DNA from: Candidatus Bathyarchaeota archaeon
Lineage (GTDB): Archaea > Thermoproteota > Bathyarchaeia > Bathyarchaeales > SOJC01
DNA length: 64,000 nucleotides
Direction: 5' to 3'
Assembly (NCBI GenBank): GCA_023131225.1
Contig: JAGLZW010000001.1
Span: 35,465-99,464 of the forward strand
The notes under the pieces were generated by a model. The model did not search any database. It saw only the letters and a program-made list of their open reading frames with translations, and was not told the DNA's origin. The first letter of the stretch is position 1, and every line of letters begins with the position of its first letter. Positions 37,032 to 46,365 of the stretch are shown one piece after another. A program made the translations under genes and the position numbers.

Positions 37032-37526
37032 TCACCACGGCTTCTTTTTTATGTGCGTTAGGTACGCTAGGAGATTCGTTAAGAGGTGTATAGGTATTGT
37101 AATAATCAGAACGGTCAATGCCATTGTATGTGTTGGCGGAGCAACTGGAAGAGAAAAAAGTAACGCACATAAAACAAAGCCAATTTGATCAATTATAAGG
37201 AGAGAAGCGCCTGGAGGAAGGTCTAACCGTCGTTTGACAAAGGCACCACCCAAATCTCCCACTAGAGCACCTAAGGAGAGCATAAAACCCAATAGCAGAT
37301 TATAGTTGTTGAAAACAAGATTTTCTCCGATGCTCACTAATGTTCCAATAATTAGCCCCGCGAGGAAACCTTTGAGAGTTTTGTGAGGACCAAAAATTGG
37401 TCGACCGTCTTTGAAATTTCTGCCAAAGTCTAAGGGATGTCCCCCACCAAAGATTACTGGAACGGCGTTGGCAACGTAAGCGGGGAATATGAATATGAGA
37501 GATTCTGCAACTAATTCTAGTATCAC
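37032..37526 (-). CDS. carS: CDP-archaeol synthase
   Basis: CarS activates digeranylgeranylglyceryl phosphate with CTP to give CDP-archaeol for polar ether lipids. The protein has about five membrane segments and the family motif 'LDFGRNFKDGRPIFGPHKT', with 'GDLGGAFVKRRL' later. 164 residues is normal. It supports an archaeal membrane. Confidence 0.92.
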   Translation of the reverse strand: MILELVAESLIFIFPAYVANAVPVIFGGGHPLDFGRNFKDGRPIFGPHKTLKGFLAGLIIGTLVSIGENLVFNNYNLLLGFMLSLGALVGDLGGAFVKRRLDLPPGASLLIIDQIGFVLCALLFSLPVAPPTHTMALTVLIITIPIHLLTNLLAYLTHIKKKPW

Positions 37527-37555
37527 TGCTTCCGTTAAACCTCCTTTTCGAAAGT

Positions 37556-38251
37556 TTATCCCCTATAATCGTGAAGGCCTTTTTCTTCAATCTTCAAGAA
37601 TATTGGTTTGGCTGTTTTTTTATCTATATGTGTTTCTACGTTGGCTTTGATTACATTGGTTTGGGCTGTTGGCTTTAGGCTTATGGTCTTGTCTGTCCAA
37701 AACTTCAGAACCCTTGTAGCGATAGGCTGCACTTTTCCGTGTTCTTCAAGGATCATGCTTCGCACTTGGCTGACAATTAGGCTTGCCACTTTGTGGGTTT
37801 TGGTAATTTGAGCTAGACATGCCATTTGGCGGTTCAATTCACGGTTTAGAGCAAATGTTTTCTTCATGTCATCTCCTAGTCTTTCACTGTAGAGATTTGT
37901 GATCGTGTCAACGACGATAAGCCCTACTTTCTTGCTTATATAATCATTTAACCTGTCGATGACAATAGTTTGCTGTTCAAAATCTTCAGGTTTCATCAAA
38001 ATAATTTGATGTGCAAGGGCTTCAAAGTCGTCGATAGCAATCTGCGCCATACGCCTAGGAAAAAAAGTGCTGTCGCAATCTATGAAAATCGTCTTATAGC
38101 TCATTTTTGCACAGTTCACGGCGCATTGGATAGCCAAAGTTGTTTTTCCAGTTTCAGCTTCTCCAAAAACGAGTACCATGCTTCCCTCTAACAATCCGCC
38201 TCCCAACCGCTCGTCTAGTAAGCCGCAACCCGTGGGAATTATTCTCTTCAA
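37556..38251 (-). CDS. radB: DNA repair and recombination protein RadB
   Basis: A RecA-family paralogue with Walker A GEAETGKTT (30-38) and Walker B 'VGLIVVDTITNLY'. At 231 residues it lacks the RadA N-terminal domain, as RadB does. It is divergent from the YqgF-like gene, and the 87-base space between them should hold both promoters. Confidence 0.92.
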   Translation of the reverse strand: MKRIIPTGCGLLDERLGGGLLEGSMVLVFGEAETGKTTLAIQCAVNCAKMSYKTIFIDCDSTFFPRRMAQIAIDDFEALAHQIILMKPEDFEQQTIVIDRLNDYISKKVGLIVVDTITNLYSERLGDDMKKTFALNRELNRQMACLAQITKTHKVASLIVSQVRSMILEEHGKVQPIATRVLKFWTDKTISLKPTAQTNVIKANVETHIDKKTAKPIFLKIEEKGLHDYRG

Positions 38252-38338
38252 AGGAGCTCACACGCCAAAACGAATTAATAACTGCAAAAATTAATAACTT
38301 TGTCTACGTTGACTATGTCAAAAACGAAAGGACAAACC

Positions 38339-38974
38339 ATGAAAGCAAAAATCGCCGTAGCAACAGTCTCTGGGAAAGCCTATTACTTGATAGTTAGCGA
38401 ACTTAAGAAGAAGAACGTATCGTTCCTAAGTTTGAAGCCAAACGATGACATACCCTTGGACGTAAAAGCAGTAATAACGACGAAGAAAGAACGCTCCAAA
38501 ATTACACATCAAAACGTGCTAGAATACGAGGAAAGCAAAAAATTAGCAGAGATTGTGGACGAAGCAATCAGGATAGTTAAGGGAAAGAAAATATACGAAA
38601 GACTCGTGGTGGGAGTTGACCCGGGCCAGAATTTTGGCGTCGCGGTTCTCGGAGACGGTAACATACTTGAAACCGAAGATTGCACAAGCGCAAGCGAAAC
38701 AGTAGACACGATAAAGAATGTTTTGAGCCGCACCCCAGCTAATCATATAACTATTAGAATCGGGAATGGCGCACCTTCTTATACGGAAGAACTCTGGCGC
38801 AATCTAGACGATGCTATTCCGCGGAATATAGTCATTGAAAGTGTAGGAGAAGAAGGAACAAGCCAGTGTCTTGGCGAAACTGCGCATAGAAGAGGAAAAA
38901 GAGATGTCAGCTCCGCCATAAAAATTGCCCAAAGACAAGGGAAAATATTGCCAAGAAGGAAAAACGATGATTAA
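38339..38974 (+). CDS. YqgF/RuvC-like RNase H-fold protein
   Basis: 211 residues. The C-terminal half looks like an RNase H-fold resolvase: first strand 'VVGVDPGQNFGVAVLGDG' with Asp, 'IRIGNGAPSYTEELW', then 'VIESVGEEGTSQ' with Glu, and a helix 'GKRDVSSAIKIAQRQGKIL' with Asp. This order and the 'IGNG..S.TE' and 'A(I)SIA(R)' elements match the YqgF domain of Tex. The first 80 residues are a separate alpha/beta domain. ATG 38339 has AAAGGA upstream. It overlaps the Clp1-type kinase by 8 bases. Nuclease activity is inferred. Confidence 0.65.
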   Translation: MKAKIAVATVSGKAYYLIVSELKKKNVSFLSLKPNDDIPLDVKAVITTKKERSKITHQNVLEYEESKKLAEIVDEAIRIVKGKKIYERLVVGVDPGQNFGVAVLGDGNILETEDCTSASETVDTIKNVLSRTPANHITIRIGNGAPSYTEELWRNLDDAIPRNIVIESVGEEGTSQCLGETAHRRGKRDVSSAIKIAQRQGKILPRRKNDD

Positions 38975-40241
38975 AGAAATTAAAACAGACAAAACACTAC
39001 TCGTCAACGGTCCGGCTTCAGTACACCTTATTTCAGGCGAAACAGAAATCCTTGGCGCACCATTAGGCGTTGGAGAAACAGTTGTGATTAGAGATGGAAA
39101 ATGCACCCCCTTCTACGTTAAGAAAGAAGCCTCTTTTGATATAACACGCGCAGAAGATTCAATAGTTGAAGAAGTTGATGGCGACACTATTCCTGCGTCG
39201 TGGCAGAAGGCGGCAGAAGAAATCCTTACTTTGGAAAAGCCAACAGTTGTTATGATCATGGGCGAAGCGGACTCTGGAAAGACAAGTCTTTGCACGTTCT
39301 TAGCTAACAGAGCCCTCGAAGCAAAGTTGACAGTAGCCATCGTTGACGCGGACTTGGGTCAATCAGATATAGGACCACCCACTACAATAGGCCTAGCTTA
39401 CATAAACAAACCTATAAAAGACCTATTTTATGCCAAGGCGAACGATCTACAGTTTATCGGCCTTACAAGCCCGAGTGGCGCAGAGGAACACGTTGTCCAC
39501 TGTATCGCTGATTTCAAAAATCGGGCTCTCGGAAGAATTAAGGACTTTCTGTTAATAAACACTGATGGGTGGATTGAAGGCGAAGAGGCTATTCGATACA
39601 AAGTCATGCTAGCAGAAGCAGTTGCGCCTGATGTAGTTGCTGGGATAGAACAAGAAGAGAAGCTGGCCCCCATATTAGGTAAGCTTAAAATCTCAGTTTT
39701 AGCCGTGGAACCTTCCACTGCCGTCAGAAAACGTGATAGAGAAAGACGAAAAACCCTCCGTGAGTTGAGCTACAAGAAATATCTCAGAAACGCCAAAGTG
39801 GAGGCATTCCCGCTTAACTGGATTAAAATAGAGGGAATACATGCTTCTCCAAGCCTATTTCTCACCAATGAACGCCTAAGAAGGATAGAAAAAACTCTGG
39901 GAATTCGACCTGTTTTCTGTGAAGAAACCGTTGAAGCAATTTGGATAGTTTTAAAGCGAAATCAAATGCTCGACTTTGAAAATTTGTATAGGGCTGAGGA
40001 GGCCTTCAAGAAAAAAGTAAAGGTGATGCAGAAAGGCGATGAAAAGGGCTTGATTGTGGGGTTACACAATAAAAAAAACAAATTTTTAGGTCTTGGCGTC
40101 GTATGCGGCATCGATTACAGAAGGAACGTTATGAAAGTTTACACACCAATAACTCAAGCGGTGACGACCATCCGCATCGGCAATGTTAGACTAGATGATG
40201 CATGCAGAGAAATCGGCACAAAGGTAACTCTGTGGACCTAA
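38967..40241 (+). CDS. Clp1/Grc3-type polynucleotide 5'-kinase
   Basis: 424 residues with Walker A GEADSGKTS (99-107), the Clp1-family lid and 'VDADLGQSDIGPPTTIGLAY', plus N- and C-terminal beta domains. Archaeal Clp1 phosphorylates 5'-OH RNA ends. ATG 38967 has AAGGA about 6 bases upstream and lies inside the YqgF-like gene, so the two products are co-translated. Confidence 0.9.
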   Translation: MIKEIKTDKTLLVNGPASVHLISGETEILGAPLGVGETVVIRDGKCTPFYVKKEASFDITRAEDSIVEEVDGDTIPASWQKAAEEILTLEKPTVVMIMGEADSGKTSLCTFLANRALEAKLTVAIVDADLGQSDIGPPTTIGLAYINKPIKDLFYAKANDLQFIGLTSPSGAEEHVVHCIADFKNRALGRIKDFLLINTDGWIEGEEAIRYKVMLAEAVAPDVVAGIEQEEKLAPILGKLKISVLAVEPSTAVRKRDRERRKTLRELSYKKYLRNAKVEAFPLNWIKIEGIHASPSLFLTNERLRRIEKTLGIRPVFCEETVEAIWIVLKRNQMLDFENLYRAEEAFKKKVKVMQKGDEKGLIVGLHNKKNKFLGLGVVCGIDYRRNVMKVYTPITQAVTTIRIGNVRLDDACREIGTKVTLWT

Positions 40242-40253
40242 TCCTCAACCAAC

Positions 40254-40898
40254 TTACGGACACAAGTGATTTATTGGACACCGTTTACAGAACGGGTTCG
40301 CTGCACGGCAATACTTTCTTCCATGCAGAATCAAAAAGACGTGAACAGCGTAATAGTCTCGAGAATCAAAAAGCATTTGAAGCCTTTTCCTCACATCTTT
40401 ATAACCAGCCTTTGCGTCCACTAGTGCCAGTCTTTTCGAAACTCTATTCACATGTGTATCAACTGGCAATGTTGGTTTGTTTGCAGCAAAAAGAAGCACA
40501 ACATCGGCAGTTTTCGGACCTACACCTGGCAACCCAAGCAGCTTTTCACGAGCCTGTTCGAACGGTGTTTCAAATATGAAGTTGAGGGAACCGCCAAAAT
40601 CTTCTAAAATGATGTTGGAAATCTTCTTAATGACCCTCGCCTTGTTGCGATACAAACCAGCCACTTTAAGAGCTTCTTCAATTTCTGCCAAGTCAACCTT
40701 CGAAAGAGCTTCGGGCGCTAACTCAAACTTCTTCGAAAGATTTTCGAAGGCTCTAGCCGTGTTTTTGTCATTTGTGTTCTGCGAAATCACAGTGAAAACG
40801 AGTGTTTCGAAAGGAGCTCTTTCTTTTTCTCGCCAATTTGGCAACTCAAACTCTTTTCGAAGCACTTTCAAAATTTTGTTTGCTCTTTTCTTGGCCAT
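40254..40898 (-). CDS. nth: endonuclease III (DNA glycosylase/AP lyase)
   Basis: 214 residues. The HhH motif 'LLGLPGVGPKTADVVL' carries catalytic Lys129, the active-site Asp147 is in 'PVDTHVNRVSKRL', and the 4Fe-4S loop has Cys197, 204, 207 and 213. It repairs oxidised pyrimidines. ATG 40898 precedes the conserved part; a TTG at 40922 is possible. It converges on the Clp1-type gene. Confidence 0.94.
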   Translation of the reverse strand: MAKKRANKILKVLRKEFELPNWREKERAPFETLVFTVISQNTNDKNTARAFENLSKKFELAPEALSKVDLAEIEEALKVAGLYRNKARVIKKISNIILEDFGGSLNFIFETPFEQAREKLLGLPGVGPKTADVVLLFAANKPTLPVDTHVNRVSKRLALVDAKAGYKDVRKRLQMLFDSRDYYAVHVFLILHGRKYCRAANPFCKRCPINHLCP

Positions 40899-41029
40899 GT
40901 TGTACGTCGCCAATTGAACCAACCATTAAACAAGTCTCATCTATATAGCTCGTTTTCTCTCTCTTTCCATTTATGCTGTCAACTAGATAGCGTACTGAAG
41001 AATCTGAGCGGTGCGCGTCATTTAGGATT

Positions 41030-43308
41030 TTATGGAGCCGATGTTTGTCCGTATTTGCTGACAATTGTGACTATGTCGAAGATGTCTATTACGCCGCTGT
41101 TCGGAGCTACATCAGCGCCTGGGAACCAGTTCTTATCTGGCACGCCGGTTCCCTGAGAGCTATAGGCTCCAACAGCAGTTACAATGTCGTAGATGTCGAT
41201 TTTATAGCTGCCACCGCGCGGTTTTGGTCCACTCTCCCACTTCCAGACGAAGTCAACCTCGCCCAACGGCGGTGTTTCCATCCAGTAGTAGGGGTTACGC
41301 TTCAGTGTTAGGTTGCCATCTACTCCAAGTGTAAAGTCGGTTGCGTAGTACATGCCGGCACCCTCGAAGATCGTTTGCCAAGGCAAATCGCCTGGTGTAT
41401 ACCCTCTAGAGATTCCAAGATGCCAATAGTCCACAATGACAACCGCGCCTTCTGGCAAATCTGTAAAAATCTCCAACATGCCCTTTATGCATGTCCCTAT
41501 ATCGTCCCCAATAATATTATACTCACTGAACATACTTAGAGGAACACCATCAACTCTTATAGATTTAATCCAGACTAATTTAGCAGCGTAATTTAGATTA
41601 ACCACACCTGGTGTTGTTAAGTTAGTTCCTTCTACAAATGTTTCGGTGGCATTGTAGGTCAGCGGGGGTTGCAGCCACAGATCTATCGGTAATATGGGGC
41701 TATTGGCTTGGTAAACGTTCCAGTAGTTCAAGGTGTTAAAGTAGATGTCAACTTGGAAATCGTTTACGATGTCGATGTGGTGAACGTCGCTGAACTGGTC
41801 ATACCACCAATCCGTAATCTGAAGATTATACCAAGCACTAAAGAAGTAGTGGTTGGTATTGACGTTTGCCTTCTGGTTGCCTGTCACAGGCTCTACAAAG
41901 TAGGTGTCGTTTCTTAACCACTTTGTAACCTTTGTTTTGCTCACGCCGTCATCATCCCAAATGCCAAAGTCCCAATCCCGAACAAAACCAGCTTGGTCAA
42001 CAGAAAGGTCATAAGGAGGTATATCGAGACTACTGTAAAGGTTCATTCTATCCAAACATTGATAATCATAGAACCAGTCTGAGTAGATGATATTCATAGC
42101 TGTGGGGGGTCTTTGAGTTCCAAATCTGATGGCGGATCCGTCTACTTTGTAGGCGTTCAAGAAGGTGTAGGAGTTTTCAGGCCCATACCAATCCATATTG
42201 ACGACGCCAAGCAGGTTCCTGCTGTAAGCCCAGTAGCTTACGGTGCTCCATAGAGGAATGGTTATGCATTGTTCTGTGAAGTAACCCAAGGCTTTCTTGG
42301 TGTTTTCGATAATCTCATCGTGTGATTGGCCATACCGAGCGTTGTGTAGAAGCTGACAAAGCTCGGGGTAGTTGGGGTTGCCGCTGCAGTCAACACCCGT
42401 AACGTAATTGGGGCCCCAAGGATACCAAAACTCGTAACAATACAGCGAGTACAAAGTTAGTGGCGGGAACCTTGTCCCGCTCCATCCACCCGTGTAAAGG
42501 TGGTAATCCATGTCACGAAACACCCTTTCCGTGAGAACTGGGTACGGTACGGTCACAGGTATACCATGCTTTCTCATGTTGTCGACAAGCAGATTGCCAG
42601 CCTCAAACCGTCTGGAAACGTCAAATCTAATCACCGCGATCAATTCATCTAAGTCTTGTTCTGCCTTCTGCGGGTGATCTGCAGGGTATGTTCGGATTTT
42701 CTGAGCTGAGCCTGGAAACGCTGGATCGTAGTACGGGTTATCCGTAGCGCCTTGCACGAAGCTGGCTGCGTCCAACGTGTATGCTGCGGCTTGAGGATCA
42801 TACTCATAAGGATAGTTTGGATACCAACAGGACTCGTTTCGCCAACCCTTGTTTGATGCTCCTATTGGCTGGTCAATTCTTTCAGCGAAACCTCCGCAAA
42901 TCTCCTCAACGATGTAGTCCTTGTCAACCAAGAATGCGAGAGCTTGCCTGAAGCCTTGGTAATTTGTAGGCGAACGTATACCTGGATAAGTGCGAATGGT
43001 GCAGTTGTTGTTGATGTCAAACTCGTACATGCCCGAGCTAGCAACAGGAGCCAACACGATGTTGATGTCGTTAATCGCATCCTCAAACAGATCTGTTGTG
43101 AGCTCATAGCCAATTATGTCGATTTCGCCCGTCTTCAACGCCAAATATGCCATAGTTATGTTTGGATAGAAGTTAATGATGAGGTCTTCAGTTCTAGGTC
43201 CTCTCGTTGCTGATTCTGCAGCTACAGCGTTTGGCATATTTGCTGATATTGAAACACTAAAATGAGCATCGACACTGAAAGAGATACTTGCTCAACTGTT
43301 CTTTTCAA
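41030..43308 (-). CDS. dockerin-tailed family 5 solute-binding protein, with a frame break in the signal peptide
   Basis: The main frame, from 43237, encodes 735 residues. 'TEDLIINFYPNITMAYLALKTGEIDIIGYELT' elements, shown here only in part, and 'YQGFRQALAFLVDKDYIV' are typical of SBP_bac_5 peptide-binding proteins. The last 60 residues carry two 'DIYDIVTAVGAY' / 'DIFDIVTIVSKYG' repeats like a dockerin. The main frame has no signal peptide or ribosome site. In another frame a TTG at 43308, with AAGGAG 9 bases upstream, starts MKRTVEQVSLSVSMLILVF. One extra T at the T run 43252-43254 would join this to SISANMPNAVAA and complete a normal signal peptide. Either the gene is disrupted or the sequence has an error. 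No permease or ATPase genes are adjacent. Confidence 0.75.
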
Positions 43309-43388
43309 TTAGTTTTTCTCCTTTCTTGGTAGCTTTCAATTCGTAAGGATTCATTCAAAACTACCGAATTATAGTATTACTCAAAAAG

Positions 43389-43399
43389 ACTTAAATAGG
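43389..43399. promoter_or_regulatory. TATA element between the divergent solute-binding protein and parvulin genes
   Basis: On the minus strand it reads CCTATTTAAG with AAAC before it, a good BRE-TATA pair about 80 bases before TTG 43308. On the plus strand, CTTAAATAGG faces the parvulin gene 98 bases downstream. It may serve either or both genes. Confidence 0.5.
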
Positions 43400-43496
43400 T
43401 TTCTTATGAATAGAAAGCATGATTTCCCTAGAATCTTCGTTTCTATGCGTCAATCTGTGAATAACTATTATAAACAGATTAACGTAATCAATCTTT

Positions 43497-43772
43497 ATGC
43501 CAAACAAAGTTCATTGCGCTCATATCCTTGTAAAAACCCAGAAAGAGGCAAATGCGGTTCTGGAACGGTTGAAGAAAGGGGAAAAGTTTGCAAACATCGC
43601 GAAGCAGGTCTCGCTCTGTCCGTCGGGAAAGCGTGGAGGAGGCCTTGGAACGTTCAGCAGAGGAAAGATGGTGAAGGAATTCGAGAAAGCAGCTTTCGCC
43701 CTTCAAAAAGGACAGATTTCACCTGTAGTAAAAACGAAGTTTGGATACCACGTAATAAAGAGGCTTGAATAG
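43497..43772 (+). CDS. parvulin-type peptidyl-prolyl isomerase
   Basis: A single 91-residue parvulin domain, 'CAHILVKTQKEANAVLERLKKG' region, 'GGGLGTFSRGKMVKEFEKAAF' and 'VKTKFGYHVIK', all standard for PpiC. No signal peptide, so it acts in the cytoplasm. It is the minimal single-domain form. Confidence 0.92.
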   Translation: MPNKVHCAHILVKTQKEANAVLERLKKGEKFANIAKQVSLCPSGKRGGGLGTFSRGKMVKEFEKAAFALQKGQISPVVKTKFGYHVIKRLE

Positions 43773-43851
43773 GCTAAAATCCTTCTTCAAACAACCGTCA
43801 CTAAACACTAAATACTGGCAATACAAAGCTAATTATGACGTGGTGACTTGA

Positions 43852-44244
43852 ATGCCCAGAGCAACAATCGTAAAAGAAGAAATTTCAGAGAAAAACATGC
43901 ACTTTTTAGCTATCTACGTAGAGACCAAAAATGCGAGTTTGGTTCTACTTAGCGAAGCGGAAGACCAGCTAGGCACCTTAGCGGCATCCGTGCCATCTAC
44001 TACTGGACTACGAATTCAACCGCTTTTATCTTCAGTGCTTTTGGGGGATAGAAACACCACAACAGCACGTATGCTAGCAGAACGTCTCGCCGCCAAAACT
44101 GGGAAGATAGGACTCGTTTCCGTATACCTCAAAACCGTAAGTGAAACCGAAGCAAATCCAGTCCTCATGAAACTCTTCGAAAGAGTAACCACAGTAAGCA
44201 AAGCAGAACAGGAACATCGTGAAGGAGAGAGCATTAATACATGA
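43852..44244 (+). CDS. PAC4-like proteasome assembly chaperone
   Basis: 130 residues. The segment 62-92 ('LLGDRNTTTARMLAERLAAK' then 'TGKIGLVSVYL') aligns with human PAC4 ('LLGDTSDTTSTGLAQRLARK' then 'TNKQVFVSYNL'), which helps assemble the proteasome alpha ring. The rest has the same order of beta strands. This match is from memory, with no search run. No proteasome genes are in the window. The end overlaps the UbiD remnant by ATGA. Confidence 0.65.
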   Translation: MPRATIVKEEISEKNMHFLAIYVETKNASLVLLSEAEDQLGTLAASVPSTTGLRIQPLLSSVLLGDRNTTTARMLAERLAAKTGKIGLVSVYLKTVSETEANPVLMKLFERVTTVSKAEQEHREGESINT

Positions 44245-44372
44245 GCCTACGAAGCTTTCTTCAAGAAACAGAAAAAACAAGTAGTGCGTGTAAGAGAAAG
44301 AGTACCGCCGCATGTCTGTCTTCCCATGTAGAGACAAAACCTAAAAAGAAGCCAACCGTAAATCCGTGTTAG
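44241..44372 (+). pseudogene. decayed N-terminus of a UbiD-family decarboxylase
   Basis: The ATG at 44241 overlaps the PAC4-like stop and starts MSLRSFLQETEK, the usual UbiD N-terminus. The frame then becomes unlike the family, but the +1 frame over about 44281-44316 reads VVRVRERVPPHV, the expected UbiD continuation, after which the first frame resumes with SSHVETKPKKKPTV. Two frame shifts and a TAG at 44370-44372 end it. The remaining 400 or so residues are missing. Confidence 0.5.
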
Positions 44373-44413
44373 CTTATATGCCGAGTTCAGAATACTAATG
44401 TGGTTGTGAATCT

Positions 44414-44869
44414 ATGTCCTTAAAGGTTGAAGACGCGATGGTGAAAGAAGTCATTACGATAGACGAAAAGTCAACGATAAAAGAAGCAGCAGACGTGATG
44501 AACAGATTTGAAATCGGCTGCCTAATTGTCACCAAAAACGGAAAAGCAGTCGGCATACTAACAGAACGAGACTTACTAACTAGAGTTGTAAGCCAAACAA
44601 AAAATCCTAGAAAGACAAAAGTGGAGACGGTGATGTCAAAACCTCTCATCGTCGTGGAACCAGACATGGACTTAGAAGAGGCTGCCAAACTGATGTTTAA
44701 ACTGAAAATAAAAAAACTTCCGGTAGTTGAAGGCGGACGACTTATGGGGCTGGTGACTCTTACAGATCTTGCACGTTTTCAGCCACAGATGATTCGCATC
44801 CTCAAAAAACTAAGCAAGCAAATGGCACCAAAACGAATGAAGAAAGTCGTCGACTACTACGTCGTGTAA
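44414..44869 (+). CDS. two-CBS-domain protein
   Basis: 151 residues with tandem CBS domains (about 5-60 and 70-125; 'IGCLIVTKNGKAVGILTERD' and 'IKKLPVVEGGRLMGLVTLTD'), which usually bind adenine nucleotides. It ends in 'PKRMKKVVDYYVV'. It is a paralogue of the protein at 56923-57387. No partner enzyme domain is attached. Confidence 0.9.
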   Translation: MSLKVEDAMVKEVITIDEKSTIKEAADVMNRFEIGCLIVTKNGKAVGILTERDLLTRVVSQTKNPRKTKVETVMSKPLIVVEPDMDLEEAAKLMFKLKIKKLPVVEGGRLMGLVTLTDLARFQPQMIRILKKLSKQMAPKRMKKVVDYYVV

Positions 44870-45009
44870 TCGCTAAACACATTTTTTATCGAGGCAATTA
44901 ACGAAGAACAAAAAATTCACGCAACAAGTTGGAGATATCCAACCAAGGCCAAAAAGTCACAGATTCTTTAACCAAAAGATGTAAATTCAATTGTTGCGTA
45001 TTCTTAATT

Positions 45010-45501
45010 ATGCGAAAGAAACTTCACAAGAAATTATTAATAGAATTACTAAGAAACTCTAAAGAAAGCGATAGGCGCTTAGCCAAAAAGTTAGGAGTTT
45101 CGCAGCCAACCATTACAAGAACTCGCAACAAACTTGAGCGGGAAAGCTTCATCAGGGGTTATACAATTATTCCTGATTGGAGAAAACTAGGCTTTGAAAT
45201 ATTCGCGCTCACCTTCGTTAAAATGGATCCGAAAATAGTGTCCGAAGAATCTATTGAAAAAGTAAGGGAATACGCAGCAAAGTTTCCAAATGCATTTTTC
45301 GCCTCTACAGGAGAAGGACTGGGCATGACTGGGGTAATTATGTCCCTACATAAAGACTACAGAGATTATTCTCAGAAATTGGCCTTGTTCCGAAGTGATT
45401 GGGGACAATACATGGAGGAGATTCAAAGCTTTATCATGATCACAGATGAAGGTGTAATCAAAGAATATTCATTCAGACATCTTGACGAGAGCTTTTTGTA
45501 A
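45010..45501 (+). CDS. Lrp/AsnC-family transcriptional regulator
   Basis: 163 residues from ATG 45010. An AsnC-type winged helix-turn-helix (about 5-50, 'DRRLAKKLGVSQPTITRTRN') is followed by a divergent effector domain. Upstream codons to 44929 lack conserved residues, so the shorter start is used. The effector is unknown. Confidence 0.8.
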   Translation: MRKKLHKKLLIELLRNSKESDRRLAKKLGVSQPTITRTRNKLERESFIRGYTIIPDWRKLGFEIFALTFVKMDPKIVSEESIEKVREYAAKFPNAFFASTGEGLGMTGVIMSLHKDYRDYSQKLALFRSDWGQYMEEIQSFIMITDEGVIKEYSFRHLDESFL

Positions 45502-45692
45502 CCAGTATACAATAGGTGAACCTGCTGAGACATAGAAGCATTTAGAGTACGTTGGCTAATGCATAGCTGATTGGTTTTCAGAGCGACTAATACCATTCGG
45601 CTATTGCTGAGGCTATGCAAGAAGAAGGAAGCCGGTAGAGGATGGCTTCGGAATTGCCTGCCAGAAAGACGATGTCATGCTGTTCCGCAAGA

Positions 45693-45721
45693 GGAAATAG
45701 GTGGAATAAACTCCTATTTCC
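45693..45721. repeat. inverted repeat at the end of the DUF6125-like gene
   Basis: GGAAATAGG (45693-45701) and CCTATTTCC (45713-45721) form a perfect 9-bp stem with an 11-base loop, overlapping the stop codon of the minus-strand gene. It may influence mRNA 3'-end formation or stability. Confidence 0.4.
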
Positions 45722-46250
45722 GTAGAGTAAATTCCCATTCGCACCACATGTTTTCTGGATGTGGACCTGGAGGGCATGTGTTGCACACTACTTCTATGTT
45801 TGGGTTGAACTCCTTTGCAAAACTTTGGAGATAGCCAAATCGCACTTTTTTGCATGGAAACTCATCTAAGCCCTTTCCTATTCGCGTTTCTTGAGTTCGG
45901 CAACGTGTCACTCGGAAAATCCCTCTCTTAAATGATACTTCAGATTCCTTTTCTGTTTGATATAGAGCCCAGCTCGTGTTTTTCAAGGTTTGAATCAGAG
46001 CTGCAACATTGTTCTCCTTTACGTCTAGAGTTTCCTTCAGTTCCCTAGCTTCAATTTTGCCCATGATTTTCCAACAGTTCGCATCGATTTGGGTAGCTGC
46101 CTCTGTGTCAAATTTTTTTTCTATTCCAAGAAAGTAGAGACCGTCAACCCGCCAAAGATTCTTGATATGCAAAAAGAAAAGCTTGAGAAGTTTATCTTTA
46201 GGAGTGTTGTCTAACATTTCCAAGTCTGTTCTAGTAGGCCAACTCATCAT
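45714..46250 (-). CDS. DUF6125-like cysteine-containing protein
   Basis: About 178 residues with an all-alpha first half, then 'IFRVTRCRTQETRIGKGLDEF' with 'PCKKVRFG', and a final 'VVCNTCPPGPHPENMWCEWEF' region holding Cys pairs that could bind metal. It resembles archaeal and anaerobe DUF6125 proteins of unknown function. ATG 46250 is the likely start. The structured RNA element lies upstream in the opposite sense. Confidence 0.6.
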   Translation of the reverse strand: MMSWPTRTDLEMLDNTPKDKLLKLFFLHIKNLWRVDGLYFLGIEKKFDTEAATQIDANCWKIMGKIEARELKETLDVKENNVAALIQTLKNTSWALYQTEKESEVSFKRGIFRVTRCRTQETRIGKGLDEFPCKKVRFGYLQSFAKEFNPNIEVVCNTCPPGPHPENMWCEWEFTLRK

Positions 46251-46365
46251 GAGCACCAGTAAATGGCTATATGACTATTTCCGTAAACATACATAAGTTT
46301 TCAGGCCCTGTGCGTTCTGAATATTAATTCTCACTTCATAAGTTTAATATTGTTTTGATGTAAAA

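Noticed and set aside
40202..40579. 125-codon plus-strand frame over the nth gene
   Set aside because: Antisense to catalytic and Fe-S motifs of endonuclease III.
45571..45834. 87-codon plus-strand frame before and over the DUF6125-like gene
   Set aside because: Mostly antisense to the conserved Cys-rich end of that gene and without a start site.
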